Shown piece after piece: positions 54,775-63,277 of a stretch of 64,000 nt of DNA. The stretch covers positions 186,001 through 250,000 of the forward strand of contig CAWJHN010000003.1 of assembly GCA_963842725.1 (NCBI GenBank), given 5' to 3'. The notes below the pieces were generated by a model. The model was not told where the DNA came from. It did not search any database and worked only from the letters and a program-made list of their open reading frames with translations. The position numbers and the translations under genes are program-made. The stretch comes from UBA10649 sp963842725. GTDB taxonomy: Bacteria; Actinomycetota; Actinomycetes; S36-B12. How positions within the stretch are numbered: position 1 is the stretch's first letter; every line of letters begins with the position of its first letter.

Positions 54775-55383
54775 GTGCAGGTGCGACCGCTCTCCATCGA
54801 AGGCGTCTGGGAGTTCCGTCCCCTCCTCCGGCCCGATGATCGTGGCGTGTTCCTCGAGTCCTTCAAGGCCGACGTGTTCGAGCAGGCGATCGGCCACCCC
54901 TTCGAGCTCCGGCAGATGAACATCTCGTCGTCGCGCGGCGGCACGGTGCGCGGCATCCACTTCGCCGACGTGCCGCCCGGGCAGGCCAAGTACGTCCAGT
55001 GCTTCGCCGGCCGCATCCTCGACGTGGTGGTCGACATCCGCGTCGGGTCGCCGACCTTCGGCGAGTGGGATGCGATCGAGCTCGACGACGTGGACCGCAG
55101 GGGCCTGTACATCGCGGAGGGACTGGGGCACGCGTTCTGCGCCCTGACCGATGACGTCACGATCGGCTACCTGTGCTCCGAGCCGTACGCGCCGTCGCGG
55201 GAGCACGGGATCACCCCACTCGACCCGCAGCTTCGACTGCCGTGGCCGAGCGTCGACGTCGTCCTGTCGCCCAAGGACGCGGCAGCGCCCACGCTGGCAG
55301 AGGCGGTCGAGCAGGGTCTGCTGCCGGACTACGCGGACTGCACGGCCTTCATCACGGGATCGCGGTCCCGCGCCCGAGGCTGA
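54775..55383 (+). CDS. rmlC: dTDP-4-dehydrorhamnose 3,5-epimerase
   Basis: A 202-residue cupin. RPDDRGVFLESFKADVFEQA, RQMNISSSRGGTVRGIHFAD (with the conserved His), QAKYVQCFAGRILDVVVDIR, and AEGLGHAFCALTDDVTIGYL are typical of actinobacterial RmlC/EvaD-type enzymes. The ending SPKDAAAPTLAEAVEQGLLP is also typical. It epimerises C3 and C5 of dTDP-4-keto-6-deoxyglucose. RmlA is at 40.5 kb; the partners RmlB and RmlD were not found here. Its last 32 bases overlap the convergent FG-GAP gene. Confidence 0.93.
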   Translation: MQVRPLSIEGVWEFRPLLRPDDRGVFLESFKADVFEQAIGHPFELRQMNISSSRGGTVRGIHFADVPPGQAKYVQCFAGRILDVVVDIRVGSPTFGEWDAIELDDVDRRGLYIAEGLGHAFCALTDDVTIGYLCSEPYAPSREHGITPLDPQLRLPWPSVDVVLSPKDAAAPTLAEAVEQGLLPDYADCTAFITGSRSRARG

Positions 55384-57658
55384 TCCCCTTGTAGGCCGTG
55401 GTGTCGAGCCGCATGCGAAGTCCGTCGCTGATCGCGCCCGCCCACCACGCCAGCGCCATCTGCTGGAGTGCGTACTCCTCCTTGCCGAGTCGGTACGAGT
55501 CCTCCGTCGGCCCGTCGGCGTAGATGTGCCCGTCGGACCACCGCAGCTGCAGGGCCCGCGTGTCGGCCGCATGGGCGGCCAGGAACTCGCCGGCCCGCAC
55601 GTCGGGCGCCGAGTAGACGTTCGCGAAGGCATCGACGCCCACGAAGGTGGCCGGCCGCCGCACGCCCCAGCTGATGCCCATCGGGTAGTAGATCTGGCCG
55701 AGCGGCTGATAGACCGTGCCGCCCGGCGGCTCATACGGCGGCGACGAGAAGTCCACGACCGACAGCGCCCGGTACACGATGTCGGCATTGAGGAAGAGTG
55801 CCTCGGGGACCGGTCGGTCGGCGGCCCTCAGCAGGCTGGCGGCCCACCACAGGTGCTCGACGTTCTGGATGTAGTCGGGGTTCACGATGCCGTGGTTGGT
55901 GACCGTGCCGTCCTCGTTCGCGTTCGTTCCGGGCAGCCGGATGTCGAGCCGGACCCCGTTGACGGTCTGCTCGCGATGCAGGTCGCCCGGGCGCGCGAAT
56001 GCCGCGATCGACATGCCGATCAGCGAACTGCGCCAGCGGCCGGCGCTGCCGTAGTGCGGCATCATCGCCAGCGCGAGGGCGGGTGCCATGAGGTCCCAGG
56101 ACACCTCGTCCGACTGCGAGTTCCCGGGCGTCAGCTCCTGCCCCAGCCGGTTGCGGAAGTAGCGCGGGCCCCGCGCCGTCGCGTAGTCGGCCTCGCTGAC
56201 GACCATCGCGGCGACGTACGAGCGCTCCTGCTCGCTGAGCTCGGGCCACAGGAGCCAGCCGGCCTGGCCGACCGTTGCCGCCCAGAGCGCCGACTGCCAG
56301 TCGTTGCCCCAGCCACCGGGGGACACGGCACCGTGCTGGCAGGCAAGCGAGCGGATGTGCCACCGGGCGTAGTCCAGCAGGCGCTCCCGGGAGATCCCGT
56401 TGATGTCCTTCCACTTCGTGGTGGTCAGCATGATCGCGGCCGCGAGGGCCGAGTTCGCCGAACGACGGATGGACTCCTCGAGCGTCCGGTGGGTGCTCAG
56501 CGGGTCGTAGTACGGCCGGTCCACGCGCGTGCGAAGCCGCTTGGTGAGGTCGTTGGTCATCACGTACCGCAGGGAGTCCTGCACGGTCGCGAGGATCTCG
56601 GCGTTGCCCGGTATCGCGGTGGTGCCCCGGGGCGTGATCGCCTCCTTCACCCGACCCGCGGCGATCCGCCCATACCGCTCGCCGCTGACGGTCGCGGTCG
56701 GGCAGTGCCCGATCGCGGTCGCCTGGTTGCCGACGAGAACGACCTCGTCGCCGGACAGCGGATGGACCTCCAGGCTTCGGCGACCCACCTTCTTCAGGCC
56801 CTCGCTCAGGTACCAGTCGCGCCGATCGCGGACCACGCCCGGCTCGTCGCGCCCATCGCGGTTCCAGTCGCCCACGACGGGCACGTCGGTCGGCAGGCCG
56901 AATGGGAACTGGACGACGGCCGCCCGCACCTCCGGCATCAGCGTCACGGACACCTTCTTGCCGATGAAGCCGGGCCGCTTGCCGACGCGGGTCAGCCGCA
57001 GGATCCAGGTGCCGGCCCGCACCACGCCGATGTCGTCGCGACCGTCGCCGTCCCAGTCCCCCACCACGGGGATGTCGCCCGCCTGGCCGAACTGGTCGAC
57101 GGCCGCGGGCTTGCCGTTCGCACGCTGCCAGTGCCACGCTCCGGCCCGGAAGACCCCGATGTCCGCGCGCCGGTCCCGGTCGATCAGGCCGACGACCGGG
57201 ATGTCCGCCGGGTCGCCGCCGAACGCCGCCTTGCCCTCCCATTGCGCGGAGTCGACCGCCGCATTGGTGATGAACCACTGCCCTGACTCGTAGCGCCCGG
57301 GCGTCTCGACGCCGTCCCCGTTCCAGTCCGCGAGCAATGGCGTGCCGCCGGCCGGCGGCATGCGCATCTCGGTGCCGGCCATCCGGCCGTAGCCCGTCGC
57401 CCAGACGGTCCAGGTGCCTGAGGTGACGGATGCCGCTGCGGGCACCGACCGCGGGGTGGCCCGACCGGTCGACCCATCGGTGACGCTGGGCAGCCGGGGC
57501 AGCCGCGGCGCCGGGTCGATCGCCGGCCGGACGGCCGGGACCGACGTGGACGGCGCGGCTCCGGTCGCGCCCGACGCGGCACCGGACCCGGCCACCGCAG
57601 CCGCGGTCAGGGGGACCAGGGCGAGCACCACGCCGACGCGGCGGAGCCTCGCGCTCAC
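55352..57658 (-). CDS. Large secreted FG-GAP repeat protein with alpha/alpha-toroid-like C-terminal domain
   Basis: A 768-residue protein, GTG start 57658 coupled by GTGA to the membrane gene ahead. The signal peptide is visible (VSARLRRVGVVLALVPLTAA, then Ala-rich). Four FG-GAP/VCBS-like repeats follow at about 100-270, each with VVGDWDGDGRDDIGVVR-like Asp-rich calcium loops (for example DIPVVGDWDGDGRDDIG). The C-terminal ~450 residues are mostly helical and conserved in appearance: SALAAAIMLTTTKWKDINGI, GGWGNDWQSALWAATVGQAG, QSDEVSWDLMAPALALAMMP, NEDGTVTNHGIVNPDY. The repeated helical pairs and buried Trp/His/Glu suggest an alpha/alpha-toroid enzyme (lyase or hydrolase); this is inference and no family was recognised. 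Confidence 0.75.
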   Translation of the reverse strand: MSARLRRVGVVLALVPLTAAAVAGSGAASGATGAAPSTSVPAVRPAIDPAPRLPRLPSVTDGSTGRATPRSVPAAASVTSGTWTVWATGYGRMAGTEMRMPPAGGTPLLADWNGDGVETPGRYESGQWFITNAAVDSAQWEGKAAFGGDPADIPVVGLIDRDRRADIGVFRAGAWHWQRANGKPAAVDQFGQAGDIPVVGDWDGDGRDDIGVVRAGTWILRLTRVGKRPGFIGKKVSVTLMPEVRAAVVQFPFGLPTDVPVVGDWNRDGRDEPGVVRDRRDWYLSEGLKKVGRRSLEVHPLSGDEVVLVGNQATAIGHCPTATVSGERYGRIAAGRVKEAITPRGTTAIPGNAEILATVQDSLRYVMTNDLTKRLRTRVDRPYYDPLSTHRTLEESIRRSANSALAAAIMLTTTKWKDINGISRERLLDYARWHIRSLACQHGAVSPGGWGNDWQSALWAATVGQAGWLLWPELSEQERSYVAAMVVSEADYATARGPRYFRNRLGQELTPGNSQSDEVSWDLMAPALALAMMPHYGSAGRWRSSLIGMSIAAFARPGDLHREQTVNGVRLDIRLPGTNANEDGTVTNHGIVNPDYIQNVEHLWWAASLLRAADRPVPEALFLNADIVYRALSVVDFSSPPYEPPGGTVYQPLGQIYYPMGISWGVRRPATFVGVDAFANVYSAPDVRAGEFLAAHAADTRALQLRWSDGHIYADGPTEDSYRLGKEEYALQQMALAWWAGAISDGLRMRLDTTAYKGISLGRGTAIP

Positions 57659-59631
57659 AGCGAGCACTCCGGGCACAGGAGGTTCGACGGCATCGGCACC
57701 CGGACGGAGGTGACCCGCCCGTCCGTGCGATCCGCCGCGTACGCGTCGAGCAGGACCCCCGAAACGGGGCGGAACCACAGTGCGGCCACCCGCAACTCGG
57801 GGTTCAGGTTCAACGCGAGGTCGACGTACCCCGGGGTCCGGTCGTCGTAGGGGAACGACGGGAGCCCCCGGTAGAAGCGCTGTTGCGTCGAGGAGAGCAC
57901 GCCGTGCAGGGAGCCCACCCACAGGTTCGGCAGCGTGCCAGCCCCGTCCCAGAGCAGCGTCGTGTCGTCCGGGTACGCGACCGCCGCCTCGGCGGCCCGG
58001 ACGATCGCCTCCCCGACGAGCGGGTCGTTGACGCCGCGCGTGCGATCGGCACCGGCCTGGATCCCGGGAGCAGCGACGACGCTTGCGTTGATGCCGCTCG
58101 GCAGTGCGCCGACGTAGCCGAACAGTCCGGCCAGGACGGCACCGCTCAGCGCGACGCCGATGACGGACGTCGAGCGGGACGTCCCGGCGAGGGCACGCGT
58201 CAACGCCACCGACGCCAGCGCGGCGATCAGCGTTGCCACGGCGATCAGCATGGCGTCCAACGGCTTGAGCACGTAGTAGGACTGCAGCCGGCTCAGGTCC
58301 GCCGCATCCGCGCCGAACGAGAAGACGATGGCGACGGCCGCCGCGCCGACGATGGGGCCGAGGATCGCCACCGCCATCGGCCATCGACCGCTGCGGACGA
58401 GGAGCACGGCGAAGAGGGCGGCGATGACCGGGGCCAGCAGGGCCATGCCGACGTTGAAGGGCACCATGCCGGTGCCGACCGCCCCGAGATCGGCCGTGAA
58501 GTCACCCGTGGACGTGCCGGGCTCGACACCGAGGATCGCCGCCGTCTGCGTGAGGGCCATGACGACGGCGATGGCGACGGTGGCCACCAGCCAGCCGGCC
58601 CCGAGCACCCTTCGGTACGAGAGCAGGGCGATCGCGACCACGACGCCGGAGGGCACCAGGCCGAGAACCAGCGGCGTCCACAGGCCGATCGCCGCCAGGG
58701 CGCCGAGGGGGATCAGGAACCAGCCGAGGGTGCGCGCCGATCGGAGGCTGCGGGCACTGACGTACGCCGCGACCACGACGATCGTGACGCCCATCATGAA
58801 GTTCGTGAACCCGGCGTTGAACAGGTACGCGGGACTGCCCAGCAGGGCGAACGCGGAGAACGCCGCCACGGCCAGGGGCCGCGACCACCGCTCGCGCTCG
58901 CGCCCGCCGAAGCGGGCTGCGACGTCGCCGGCCACCCAGGCCAGCGCCGCCAGGCAGCCGGCGAAGCTGATCGCGCTCCACAGGACGAACGGCCAGATCA
59001 GGCCTTCGCGATCGAGGTGCGCCGATCCGCTCGTCGACGCGTACTCCGCCAGCGACCAGACGGTCGAGTGGAGTGACGGATACCACTGGTTCCAGGCGAT
59101 CGAGCCGTCGATCGTCGGCCAGGTCGTGCTGCCGGACGCGTACGTGTTCGCGAACGTCGTGTAGTGCCCCTGGTTGTCCCAGCCGCTGAAGAACAGGCCG
59201 CTGACGATCTCGTAGCTGTTGCGTCCGATATAGGCCGCCATCAGCCACAGGCCGCTGACGATCCCCAGGGCAAGGACGAGGCCGTCGCTGAGGGTGGGCA
59301 GCGGGGTCGGCGTCGCACGCAGCGCGGGGAGCAGGCGGAGAATCAGGAGAGCAGCCAGGAATCCCGCGAGCAGCAGCTTCGCCGTCGTTCCCGACACCGG
59401 TGTCGATCCGGCCCGCGGGAACAGCACGGCGATCACGCCGATCAGGACCACGGCGGAGATGACGCCGCGTTCCGTCAGCGTCCGGCCCCAGGGGGGCAGG
59501 ATGACGAGGAGGACCAGGGCTGCCACGAAGCCGACGGGCGGCACCAGCCACAGGAGCGCGACCGCCACCACCACGGCCAGTGCGCCGAGGCCGAGCGAAC
59601 GGGGCATCGGGGTCGGCCCGACCGTGCTCAT
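57655..59631 (-). CDS. Large GT-C-like membrane protein
   Basis: A 658-residue protein starting at ATG 59631, coupled by ATGA to DUF4012. Its N-terminal ~100 residues are three or four helices, then YIGRNSYEIVSGLFFSGWDN and QGHYTTFANTYASGS with acidic and aromatic residues in the first large loop, then about nine helices. VALTRALAGTSRSTSVIG and a soluble C-terminal ~130 residues with CPECSL at the end follow. Topology resembles GT-C transferases and DUF6541-type proteins. The donor is likely lipid-linked. Function not established. Confidence 0.76.
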   Translation of the reverse strand: MSTVGPTPMPRSLGLGALAVVVAVALLWLVPPVGFVAALVLLVILPPWGRTLTERGVISAVVLIGVIAVLFPRAGSTPVSGTTAKLLLAGFLAALLILRLLPALRATPTPLPTLSDGLVLALGIVSGLWLMAAYIGRNSYEIVSGLFFSGWDNQGHYTTFANTYASGSTTWPTIDGSIAWNQWYPSLHSTVWSLAEYASTSGSAHLDREGLIWPFVLWSAISFAGCLAALAWVAGDVAARFGGRERERWSRPLAVAAFSAFALLGSPAYLFNAGFTNFMMGVTIVVVAAYVSARSLRSARTLGWFLIPLGALAAIGLWTPLVLGLVPSGVVVAIALLSYRRVLGAGWLVATVAIAVVMALTQTAAILGVEPGTSTGDFTADLGAVGTGMVPFNVGMALLAPVIAALFAVLLVRSGRWPMAVAILGPIVGAAAVAIVFSFGADAADLSRLQSYYVLKPLDAMLIAVATLIAALASVALTRALAGTSRSTSVIGVALSGAVLAGLFGYVGALPSGINASVVAAPGIQAGADRTRGVNDPLVGEAIVRAAEAAVAYPDDTTLLWDGAGTLPNLWVGSLHGVLSSTQQRFYRGLPSFPYDDRTPGYVDLALNLNPELRVAALWFRPVSGVLLDAYAADRTDGRVTSVRVPMPSNLLCPECSL

Positions 59632-61559
59632 CGCTCGAACGCCATCGCGACGTTGACCGGGCCCGACTGCACGGCACTGACGGTAGCGGTCGAGTCGGCC
59701 ACATTCATGCCCGGTTGAGCCACCGGCGTCCACCCCGGCGGTGCCGTGACCTGGACCGTGATCGTCGAGGGGACGAACAGCGACTGCGGCTCCGCCTGGA
59801 TGGCATACACGAGCTCGTCGGGCGAGCCGCCGGCGAACGTGCCGGGCGGCAGCTCGTACGAGATCGACACGGCGTTCTGGCCGCCGGGTGACGTCCAGCC
59901 GACGACGCGGATCATCCGGTGGCCGAAGCCGTCGTCCACCCAGCCCTCGCCGAGCTGCGGGTGGTTCTTGAAAGGACGCACGGTGAAGCCGGACGGGTAC
60001 GACGCCGCGTAGTTGACGGCCGCGTCGGGCACGTACAGGACGTAGGCCGCCTTCAGCCACGACGTCTCGTAGCCGATCCGCTCCGGCGGTCCTTCGGGCC
60101 GCTCCGGCGGGGTGGCGTTCGTGACGGTCATCTGCTGCGTGACGCGCGCCGATCCGTCCTCGGCCACCTGCGCCGTTACCAGGACGTTGCGCTGCTGGAA
60201 GACGTCGACCTTGCTCTGGTTGCCGTTCTGCGTGTAGACCGCCGACCAGTCGCCCGTGCCGGGATCGTCGACCTCGCCGGCCGCGCCGCTGTCGGCCGCA
60301 AGTCGCTCGAGAGCGGGGCTTCTCATCCAGAACTGCACATGCCGGCCCGGCGCCGTGCTCGCGATCGCCTGGGTGGCGGACACCAGGTCGTCACCGGACA
60401 GCAGGCGCGACATCATGTCGTCGAGGAGCTGCTGGTTCGCCGCCTGCCGCTCGACGGCGTCCTCCTGGCCGAAGGTGGCGTAGGCCTCGATCAGCAGGAT
60501 CTCCCCGAGGCGCGGTCCGTCCACCGTCCCGTACGCAGCGGACTCGATGGGACCGGTCGCGTCGAGGACGGCCGCGATCGCCGTAAGGTCGAGCGTGATG
60601 ACTCCGTCGACCGGCGGGTAGTCGCCGCCCGCCCAGGCGCCGGCCATCTCCTGGGCGGAGAACAGCAGATTCGGATGCGTGTTGGTGACCACGAACGGAG
60701 CCGTCCGGGGATTGCCCGGGAAGAACGGATTGGCCGCCGGTCCCCACCAGTTGACGGGCGCGTTGAGCGGCGGGAAGAGCTGGGTGCTGGTCTGGCCCTT
60801 GATGGGGATCGAGATGCGACCGTCGTTGAACTCGACCAGGATCAGGCTCAGCGGGGCGCCACCAGCAGCACGCATCTCCGCCTGGTTGCCGATGGCGACG
60901 AGGTAGCGCCGCACTCCGTTCGCGCCCAGCGCGTCGGGCAGGACCGGGGCGATGGAGCCGAGCGCGTCGACGCCCTGCTGGACCGGGCTCATTTCGGAGA
61001 GTGCCTTGTCGCGGACGCGGCGCAGGATCGACGATCCCGACGTCTCAGCGCGGATCGCCGTCAGGTGCGACGCGGCCTGGTCGAGGTTCTCGCTGGCCGC
61101 GTTGACGCGATCGGGCAGGTCGGCCAGCCGGGCGAGGTCGATGGCGCCGTCGCTGAAGATCTTGGGTCCGCCGCCCTTGCCGGACAGGTCCCCGTACAGG
61201 GACAGCAGGCCGCCCGTGCCCTCGGCGATGTCTCCGGCAGCAGACGACGCCAGCTGCCAGTTGCTGACGGCGACATCGAGGCCGGGGATCCTGGAGAGCA
61301 GGGCCAGTTGCGGCGTGTCGACAGACTGGTCGAGCAGGATCGTCGACGCCTCGGCCGCCTCGAACTCGGCCTGCGCCTGCTCGTAGGTCCCGGCCTGCAC
61401 GCCGTCGGCAGCCGCCGACAGATGGCTCTGCAGGCCGTATCCACCCCACGCCAGGCTGGTGATCGAGTACACCATGCCCGCCTGGAGCCACAGGACGAAG
61501 CCGCCCACGACCAGAATGAGAAGGCCGCCCAGGACAAGGCTGGAGCGGCGCAGGGTCAC
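59628..61559 (-). CDS. DUF4012 extracytoplasmic membrane-anchored protein
   Basis: A 643-residue protein with GTG start 61559, six bases after the -10 box TATACT on this strand. One N-terminal transmembrane helix (VLGGLLILVVGGFVLWLQAG) anchors a large outside domain. DUF4012 motifs are YLVAIGNQAEMRAAGGAPLS, NWWGPAANPFFPGNPRTAPF, VDGVITLDLTAIAAVLDATG and AYATFGQEDAVERQAANQQL. The family is common in Gram-positive polysaccharide loci and often lies next to a priming transferase, as here. No function has been proven to my knowledge; a role in glycan attachment or display is possible. Confidence 0.88.
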   Translation of the reverse strand: MTLRRSSLVLGGLLILVVGGFVLWLQAGMVYSITSLAWGGYGLQSHLSAAADGVQAGTYEQAQAEFEAAEASTILLDQSVDTPQLALLSRIPGLDVAVSNWQLASSAAGDIAEGTGGLLSLYGDLSGKGGGPKIFSDGAIDLARLADLPDRVNAASENLDQAASHLTAIRAETSGSSILRRVRDKALSEMSPVQQGVDALGSIAPVLPDALGANGVRRYLVAIGNQAEMRAAGGAPLSLILVEFNDGRISIPIKGQTSTQLFPPLNAPVNWWGPAANPFFPGNPRTAPFVVTNTHPNLLFSAQEMAGAWAGGDYPPVDGVITLDLTAIAAVLDATGPIESAAYGTVDGPRLGEILLIEAYATFGQEDAVERQAANQQLLDDMMSRLLSGDDLVSATQAIASTAPGRHVQFWMRSPALERLAADSGAAGEVDDPGTGDWSAVYTQNGNQSKVDVFQQRNVLVTAQVAEDGSARVTQQMTVTNATPPERPEGPPERIGYETSWLKAAYVLYVPDAAVNYAASYPSGFTVRPFKNHPQLGEGWVDDGFGHRMIRVVGWTSPGGQNAVSISYELPPGTFAGGSPDELVYAIQAEPQSLFVPSTITVQVTAPPGWTPVAQPGMNVADSTATVSAVQSGPVNVAMAFER

Positions 61560-61565
61560 TCACGG

Positions 61566-61571
61566 AGTATA
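61566..61571 (-). promoter_or_regulatory. Leaderless -10 box TATACT for GTG 61559
   Basis: On the minus strand TATACT ends six bases before GTG 61559. It matches the ideal -10 consensus and starts a three-gene coupled operon separate from the priming transferase. Confidence 0.55.
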
Positions 61572-61597
61572 GATAGCCAATTCCCGGTGAACCGGGA

Positions 61598-63133
61598 TCA
61601 GTAGGCGCCCTCGCCGACGAGGACCGCCTTGACGGTCTTGGCGACGATCACCAGGTCGAGGGCAGGCGACCAGTGCTCGACGTAGTCGAGGTCGAGGCGC
61701 ATGCGCTCCTCCCAGTCGACCGTCTTGCGGCCCGACACCTGCCACAGGCCGGTCAGGCCGGGCTTGGTGAGGTGGCGCCGGTGGTCGGCGTCTCCGAGCA
61801 ACGGCATCTCGTCGACCAGGACGGGGCGTGGCCCGACCAGCGACATGGAGCCGAGGATGACGTTGACCACCTGCGGCATCTCGTCGATCGACCAGCGCCG
61901 CAGGAACCGGCCGAACGGCGTAATGCGGGGATCGCGCTGGTACCGGTCGACGATGGCCTCGTCGGGACTGCCGATGACCTCGTGGCGCAGCTGGTCCGAC
62001 CCGACGTGCATGGTCCGGAACTTCGGGATCGTGATGATCTGCCCGCCCCGGCCGACCCGCTCCTGGCGGTAGAACATGGGTCCGCGGCTGGTCAGCTTGG
62101 TCCCCACGGCAGCCACGATCATGAACGGCGTGAACAGAATGAACAGCAGGACGCCGAAGACGATGTCGATCGTGCGCTTGATGGCCCGCTTGGGACCGGT
62201 GAGGTACGGCTCGTCGAGGTGCAGCAGCGGCAGGTCGGCAGCCATGCGCATGGTCACGCGCGGACCGGCGACGTCACCGATCGTGGGCGCCACCAGCAGG
62301 TCGACCCGCGGACCCTCCAGGCGCCACGCCAGCCGCTGGATGACCTGCTGGCCAAGCGCAGGCGAGCCGGCGACGGCGACCGTGTCCGCGTCCTCGAGGG
62401 AGATCCGCGTCATGACCTCGTCGAGCCAGGCATCGAGCTCGGAGCCGGAGATGTCGGCCGCCGGCTCGATCACGACGTCGACAACGGTGAATCCGGCGAC
62501 CGGGTCGCGATCGAGCATGTCGACGACGTCGGTCATCGTCGGCTCGGAACCGATCACGACCGTGCGATGCAGGAAGTGGCCATAGCGCCGCTCGTGGCGC
62601 AGCCAGCCGCGCAGGCCCCAGCGGACGACCAGGAGCAGGCAGATGCCCACCGCGAAGGTGATCAGGACGAAGCCGCGGGACAGGTCGAGCTTCAGCGCGA
62701 AGGCGACGATCGCGACCACGCCGAAGACGGTCGCGGTGGCGGACACCACGCGCTTGAACTCCTCCGACCCGACCCCCAGCACGCGCGTGTCGTAGGCGCC
62801 GCGCATCACCATCGCGATCATCCACGAGAGCACCACGATGACGACGAGCGAGACGTACGTGGGGTTGTTGGGCTCGACGGAGTACGGGATCGCCCATCGC
62901 AGGATGAAGCCGGTGATCCCCGCGACCAGGATCGCGACCAGGTCGAGGAAGAACGCACGGGTGGCGTAGACCCGCAGTGGATCACGTCGAAGGTGGGGTC
63001 GATCCCGATGCGAGTGGGCCTCCGCCCAGCCGATCCGTGACGGGGTCCGCAGCGGGATCGTCGGGTGCTCGTCGGCGTCGTGATCGCCCGGCTGGTCGGG
63101 GTCTGCCGGCTGCCTGCGCTCCTCGATCGACAC
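61598..63133 (-). CDS. Polyprenyl-phosphate sugar-1-phosphate transferase (priming enzyme)
   Basis: A 511-residue protein. GTG 63133 has GGGAGG six bases before; a longer frame to 63274 is open but has no such site. Four to five N-terminal helices (FFLDLVAILVAGITGFIL, YVSLVVIVVLSWMIAMVM and others), a cytoplasmic Rossmann-like middle (RTVVIGSEPTMTDVVDML), and the bacterial sugar transferase domain: RTIDIVFGVLLFILFTPFMI, YRQERVGRGGQIITIPKFRT, DEMPQVVNVILGSMSLVGPR and PGLTGLWQVSGRKTVDWEER. This is the WbaP/PHPT layout. It starts glycan synthesis on undecaprenyl or decaprenyl phosphate, with glucose, galactose or a similar sugar phosphate. Confidence 0.95.
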   Translation of the reverse strand: MSIEERRQPADPDQPGDHDADEHPTIPLRTPSRIGWAEAHSHRDRPHLRRDPLRVYATRAFFLDLVAILVAGITGFILRWAIPYSVEPNNPTYVSLVVIVVLSWMIAMVMRGAYDTRVLGVGSEEFKRVVSATATVFGVVAIVAFALKLDLSRGFVLITFAVGICLLLVVRWGLRGWLRHERRYGHFLHRTVVIGSEPTMTDVVDMLDRDPVAGFTVVDVVIEPAADISGSELDAWLDEVMTRISLEDADTVAVAGSPALGQQVIQRLAWRLEGPRVDLLVAPTIGDVAGPRVTMRMAADLPLLHLDEPYLTGPKRAIKRTIDIVFGVLLFILFTPFMIVAAVGTKLTSRGPMFYRQERVGRGGQIITIPKFRTMHVGSDQLRHEVIGSPDEAIVDRYQRDPRITPFGRFLRRWSIDEMPQVVNVILGSMSLVGPRPVLVDEMPLLGDADHRRHLTKPGLTGLWQVSGRKTVDWEERMRLDLDYVEHWSPALDLVIVAKTVKAVLVGEGAY

Positions 63134-63180
63134 TCGACACCTCCCGACGCATAGCCGTTCCCGTGCCCCCAAGCGAACCC

Positions 63181-63212
63181 ACGGTAGCAGCGGGGCATCC
63201 GAATGCCCCCGC
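63181..63212 (-). promoter_or_regulatory. TACCGT -10-like box overlapped by a strong palindrome
   Basis: On the minus strand TACCGT (63181-63186) is the likely -10 of the priming transferase. Immediately upstream GGGGCATCCGAATGCCCC (63192-63209 with flanking pairs) forms a 7-base perfect stem with a four-base gap. It could be an operator or, for the upstream glycosidase gene, a terminator stem; no T-run follows it. Confidence 0.4.
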
Positions 63213-63277
63213 GCCGGCCGCCCACTTTGCGGGATCTTTACCGAGCCCGACCCTCGTGACCTGCGACCCGCCAACGG

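Noticed and set aside
55352..55383. Overlap of rmlC and FG-GAP genes as a sign of wrong start or stop
   Set aside because: Both reading frames end with family-typical or open, consistent C-termini; a 32-base convergent overlap is acceptable.
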